Below, piece after piece: positions 61,351-64,000 of a DNA stretch of 64,000 nucleotides. A model generated the notes under the pieces. That model did no database searches. It had not been told where the DNA came from and saw only the letters and a program-made list of their open reading frames with translations. The position numbers and the translations under genes are program-made. How positions within the stretch are numbered: position 1 is the first letter of the stretch; each line of letters starts with the position of its first letter. Source of the DNA: Brucella pseudogrignonensis (GTDB lineage Bacteria; Pseudomonadota; Alphaproteobacteria; Rhizobiales; Rhizobiaceae); the NCBI RefSeq assembly GCF_002252525.1, contig NZ_NNRM01000039.1:124001-188000 (forward strand), given 5' to 3'.

Positions 61351-62916
61351 GTGAAGGCCTGGCTGAGCCATCCAACCCATGCGAGCATGCCGCTTCACGC
61401 TCGCATCCAGCGGGCAATCCGTCAGCTGATCGTTGATGGACGTCTGAAGCGGGGCAAGCCTTTGCCTGCCTCACGCAGCCTGTCCCAATCGCTCGGCGTG
61501 TCCCGGGATACCGTGGAAGCCGCTTATGCACAGCTGCATGCCGAAGGCTTCATCGATCGACGGGTTGGCAGCGGCAGCTTCGTTGCGCAGACCCCGGAAT
61601 TGCAATCGCGGCAATCCCGCCCGCGCCCCCATGCCACCCGGCAATCATCCTCGCAACTCAGCAGGCGCGGCGATGCGCTGTTCGGGCTTGGCGGTATCAC
61701 TGAAATTCAGGCACCGCGACCGTTTGCGCCCGGCGTTCCGGACGTGCGGAGCTTTCCACTGGCGATCTGGGAAAGATTGCAACGCCAGGTTATCAAGGAA
61801 CTTGGCGCGGACGCCCTCTGTCATGCCGATCCGCAAGGCGTGCAGCCGCTTCGCCAGGCCATTGCGGATTATCTCAATCTTGAACGCGGTGCCCGCACCA
61901 CAGCCGATCAGGTGCTGATCCTGACCTCCTCACAACAGGCCCTGACGTTGTTCGCCACCATGCTATTCGACCCCGGCGAGCGCATCTATATAGAAAACCC
62001 GGTCTATCAGGGTGCGCAAAAGGCATTTGATGCAGCCGGGCTCATCTCGGTTCCGGTGGCTGTGGACCAGCAGGGCATGGCCCTTGCTCCTATCATCAGC
62101 GACCCCAAGCCGGGGCGGGGTGTTTTTGTGACGCCATCCCATCAGTTTCCGACCGGCACAACGCTTTCACTGAAGCGGCGACTGCAGCTGATAGACTGGG
62201 CACAGCGTCACAACGCCTTCATTCTCGAAGATGACTATGACAGTGAATTTCATTATGTCGGAAAGCCCACCGCCTGTCTGCAGGGGCTCGATACCCATGA
62301 CAGAACCCTCTATATCGGCACCTTCACCAAATCGCTGTTTCCCGGCCTGCGGATTGGCTATGCGGTGCTGCCGCAGAGCCTGGTAAAGCCAATGACCGCC
62401 GCCCGCACATTGCTTGACGGGCACAGCGCGTCGATCGCCCAATACACGCTCGCACGCTTCATCGAAGGCGGACATTTCGGCATTCATATCCGCAGCATGC
62501 GGCGTATCTATGCCCAGAGACTGGTGGCATTGCAGCAGCTGGTTGACCGGCACCTCTCGGAATTCGTCATCCCACAGGTACCCGCAGGCGGATTGCAGCT
62601 GCCCTGCATCCTGGCCTGCAATCTGTGCGAACAGACTGTCGTCGAGGCGGCCGCAAGGATCGGTATCGAATTGATTGGCCTGTCTTCACTGCACGCTGGC
62701 ACCACCGATAGGAAGGGCTTTCTGATCGGCTTTGCAGCCTATACGCCTTTGCAACTCGAGGCGGCGACCCAGAAACTCGCGGCGCTGTTTCAATCCTTGA
62801 CAAACAATCCGCATGCGCGGATGCCCGGCAATTCTGCCGGCGCGTTCGCCCCCCATTCGGGACGATCGCGCCCTCGCCGCGATGATCGCGGCTCCGACAA
62901 CAAAGGCGGCAAATGA
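61351..62916 (+). CDS. MocR/PdxR-type GntR-aminotransferase regulator
   Basis: The 521-residue product has an N-terminal GntR winged HTH (LHARIQRAIRQLIVDGRLKR, LPASRSLSQSLGVSRDTVEA, AYAQLHAEGFI) and a fold-type I aminotransferase domain with the PLP-binding Lys in YIGTFTKSLFPGLRIGY and the EDDYDSEFHY motif. Such regulators bind PLP and control vitamin B6 or amino-acid genes. It is divergent from benE with a 124-base gap and likely controls it or the hydrolase downstream (63037). The tail past 62,800 is Arg-rich. Confidence 0.93.
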   Translation: MKAWLSHPTHASMPLHARIQRAIRQLIVDGRLKRGKPLPASRSLSQSLGVSRDTVEAAYAQLHAEGFIDRRVGSGSFVAQTPELQSRQSRPRPHATRQSSSQLSRRGDALFGLGGITEIQAPRPFAPGVPDVRSFPLAIWERLQRQVIKELGADALCHADPQGVQPLRQAIADYLNLERGARTTADQVLILTSSQQALTLFATMLFDPGERIYIENPVYQGAQKAFDAAGLISVPVAVDQQGMALAPIISDPKPGRGVFVTPSHQFPTGTTLSLKRRLQLIDWAQRHNAFILEDDYDSEFHYVGKPTACLQGLDTHDRTLYIGTFTKSLFPGLRIGYAVLPQSLVKPMTAARTLLDGHSASIAQYTLARFIEGGHFGIHIRSMRRIYAQRLVALQQLVDRHLSEFVIPQVPAGGLQLPCILACNLCEQTVVEAAARIGIELIGLSSLHAGTTDRKGFLIGFAAYTPLQLEAATQKLAALFQSLTNNPHARMPGNSAGAFAPHSGRSRPRRDDRGSDNKGGK

Positions 62917-63036
62917 ACCAGAGCCCAAAGGCCCGCCGCGTTTCGTTCCCGCACCTATTCGCCGGCAATGCGGCGATCAAGCAATTTCATGCTATCAGAC
63001 GCGGTACAGGGATCTAACAACAACCGGTGGCGGACC

Positions 63037-63963
63037 ATGCAATTGGCAAGACAACAACTCTTTCCGGATTTCAAGATGCAGGATGTGCAAACCAAAGCTG
63101 TTCGCTTTGCGGTGATGTCGGCCGGACAAGGCCTGCCGATCCTGCTGCTGCACGGCTATCCGCAAACCATGGCCGCCTGGCACAGGATCGCGCCCGCGCT
63201 GGCTTTGTCGCATCAGGTTATTGTCGCGGACCTGCCCGGTTATGGTCGCAGCCGGATCACCGCTGACGCTCAAGGAGCCGGTTCAAAACGCCGTATGGCC
63301 GCAAGCCTGGTGGAGATGATGCAAGCCCTTGGCCATCAGCGTTTCGTGGTCTGCGGCCATGATCGCGGTGGACGCGTCGCCTATCGCATGGCACTCGATT
63401 ATCCTGACATGGTGCTGGGCCTGATCTCGGTGACCGTCGTCCCCACCCCAGAAATGTGGGAGGGGGCCAGCAAAGCCTTCGGTATGGGCGCCTGGCACTG
63501 GTTCATGCTCGCCCAGCCCGAACCACTGCCGGAAACACTGCTGTCGGGCGATCCGGGCTTCATCATCGATGCGACCCTGGCAAAAATGGCCGGCAGCCTC
63601 GATCAGTTGCATCCCCTCGCCCTTGCCGATTATCGGCAGGCCTTCCGCGACCCTGTGGTGCGGCATGGCATCTGCGAAGACTATCGCGCCGCAGCAGGGA
63701 TCGATGAAATAGATGATCTTAATGATCGCGCGGCAGGACGGCGGATCACCGCCCCGGTGCTGGTTTTGTGGGAACAGGGCCGAACCTATGGCGGCAACAG
63801 GCAACCGCTCGCCATCTGGAATGACTGGGCCAACGATGTTACCGGGCAAGGCCTCTCCGGCGGTCACTTGCTTCCGGAACTGGCCCCGGAAGCACTGCTA
63901 GCGCAGATGAGACTGTTCCTCTCCCGGCATGAACAGGCCTTTGCGCATCATTGCAGCGGCTGA
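63037..63963 (+). CDS. Alpha/beta hydrolase, haloacetate-dehalogenase-like
   Basis: From ATG 63037 the product has 308 residues. The haloacetate/fluoroacetate dehalogenase features are visible: LLLHGYPQTMAAWHRIAP (oxyanion region), VIVADLPGYGRS, and the nucleophile elbow VCGHDRGGRVAYRMALDYPD with Asp in place of Ser. The catalytic His is probably in LSGGHLLPELAPEALL. It could hydrolyse short haloacids; epoxide hydrolase activity is the alternative. The last 30 residues are within the window; the gene is complete. Confidence 0.85.
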   Translation: MQLARQQLFPDFKMQDVQTKAVRFAVMSAGQGLPILLLHGYPQTMAAWHRIAPALALSHQVIVADLPGYGRSRITADAQGAGSKRRMAASLVEMMQALGHQRFVVCGHDRGGRVAYRMALDYPDMVLGLISVTVVPTPEMWEGASKAFGMGAWHWFMLAQPEPLPETLLSGDPGFIIDATLAKMAGSLDQLHPLALADYRQAFRDPVVRHGICEDYRAAAGIDEIDDLNDRAAGRRITAPVLVLWEQGRTYGGNRQPLAIWNDWANDVTGQGLSGGHLLPELAPEALLAQMRLFLSRHEQAFAHHCSG

Positions 63964-64000
63964 AAATGCGCATCGTCCCTGTCATGGAAAACAAGCCGGG

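Overview
The window reads as a chromosomal accessory/stress region of an alphaproteobacterium, most likely of the order Hyphomicrobiales (Rhizobiaceae, Brucellaceae or Phyllobacteriaceae relatives). The evidence is the set of families that cluster in that order: DUF982, DUF2865, DUF3008, the TIGR02587/TIGR02588 pair, SyrB-like proteins, EcfG-type sigma factors, the YflT/DUF1269-like glycine-rich stress proteins and a cyoABCD oxidase. The genus is not determined. No rRNA, tRNA, CRISPR array or insertion sequence was recognised.

Positions 1-22,800 are a dense general-stress island: ferritin-like DUF892 protein, glycine-zipper stress proteins, two EcfG-like sigma factors, a degenerate single-domain receiver, two Crp/Fnr regulators, TIGR02587/88 membrane proteins, a PepSY protein, a stress SDR, a zinc alcohol dehydrogenase, catalase KatE, a flavodoxin-fold reductase, a 3-methyladenine glycosylase, lipocalin and many very small proteins. 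The unifying signal is a promoter with the EcfG consensus GGAAC-17 bp-GTT. Fourteen exact copies were found by eye (about two expected by chance in 64 kb), thirteen of them in the right place and orientation in front of a gene; four more have GAAAC at -35. These sites also fix several start codons. A separate 16-bp inverted repeat (consensus YGTACGMTAGCRKACA) lies in front of both Crp/Fnr genes and the second sigma gene, suggesting a small Crp/Fnr-sigma circuit.

Positions 23,300-29,750 contain several decayed genes (frameshifted exported protein, sensor kinase, autotransporter barrel, PAS-GGDEF) around an intact AI-2E family permease and a coiled-coil protein. Positions 30,100-41,200 are mostly intact: SyrB-like protein, a three-gene hydrolase/methyltransferase/hydrolase operon, a 24-residue membrane peptide coupled to a large membrane protein, an I78 inhibitor lipoprotein, and a LysR regulator divergent from an MFS exporter with a MetX-like hydrolase. 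Positions 41,270-44,860 are a pseudogene graveyard (binding protein, LysR, aldo/keto reductase).

Positions 44,960-53,550 hold small exported and membrane proteins, a K+-channel-like protein, SemiSWEET, exonuclease III (three more EcfG promoters) and a broken asparagine-synthetase-like gene directly behind a 35-residue peptide gene, which looks like the remains of a lasso/RiPP-type locus. Positions 54,180-63,960 are housekeeping-like: cyoABCD encoding cytochrome bo3 ubiquinol oxidase, a divergent MHS-type transporter, benE, a MocR-type regulator divergent from benE, and a haloacetate-dehalogenase-like hydrolase.
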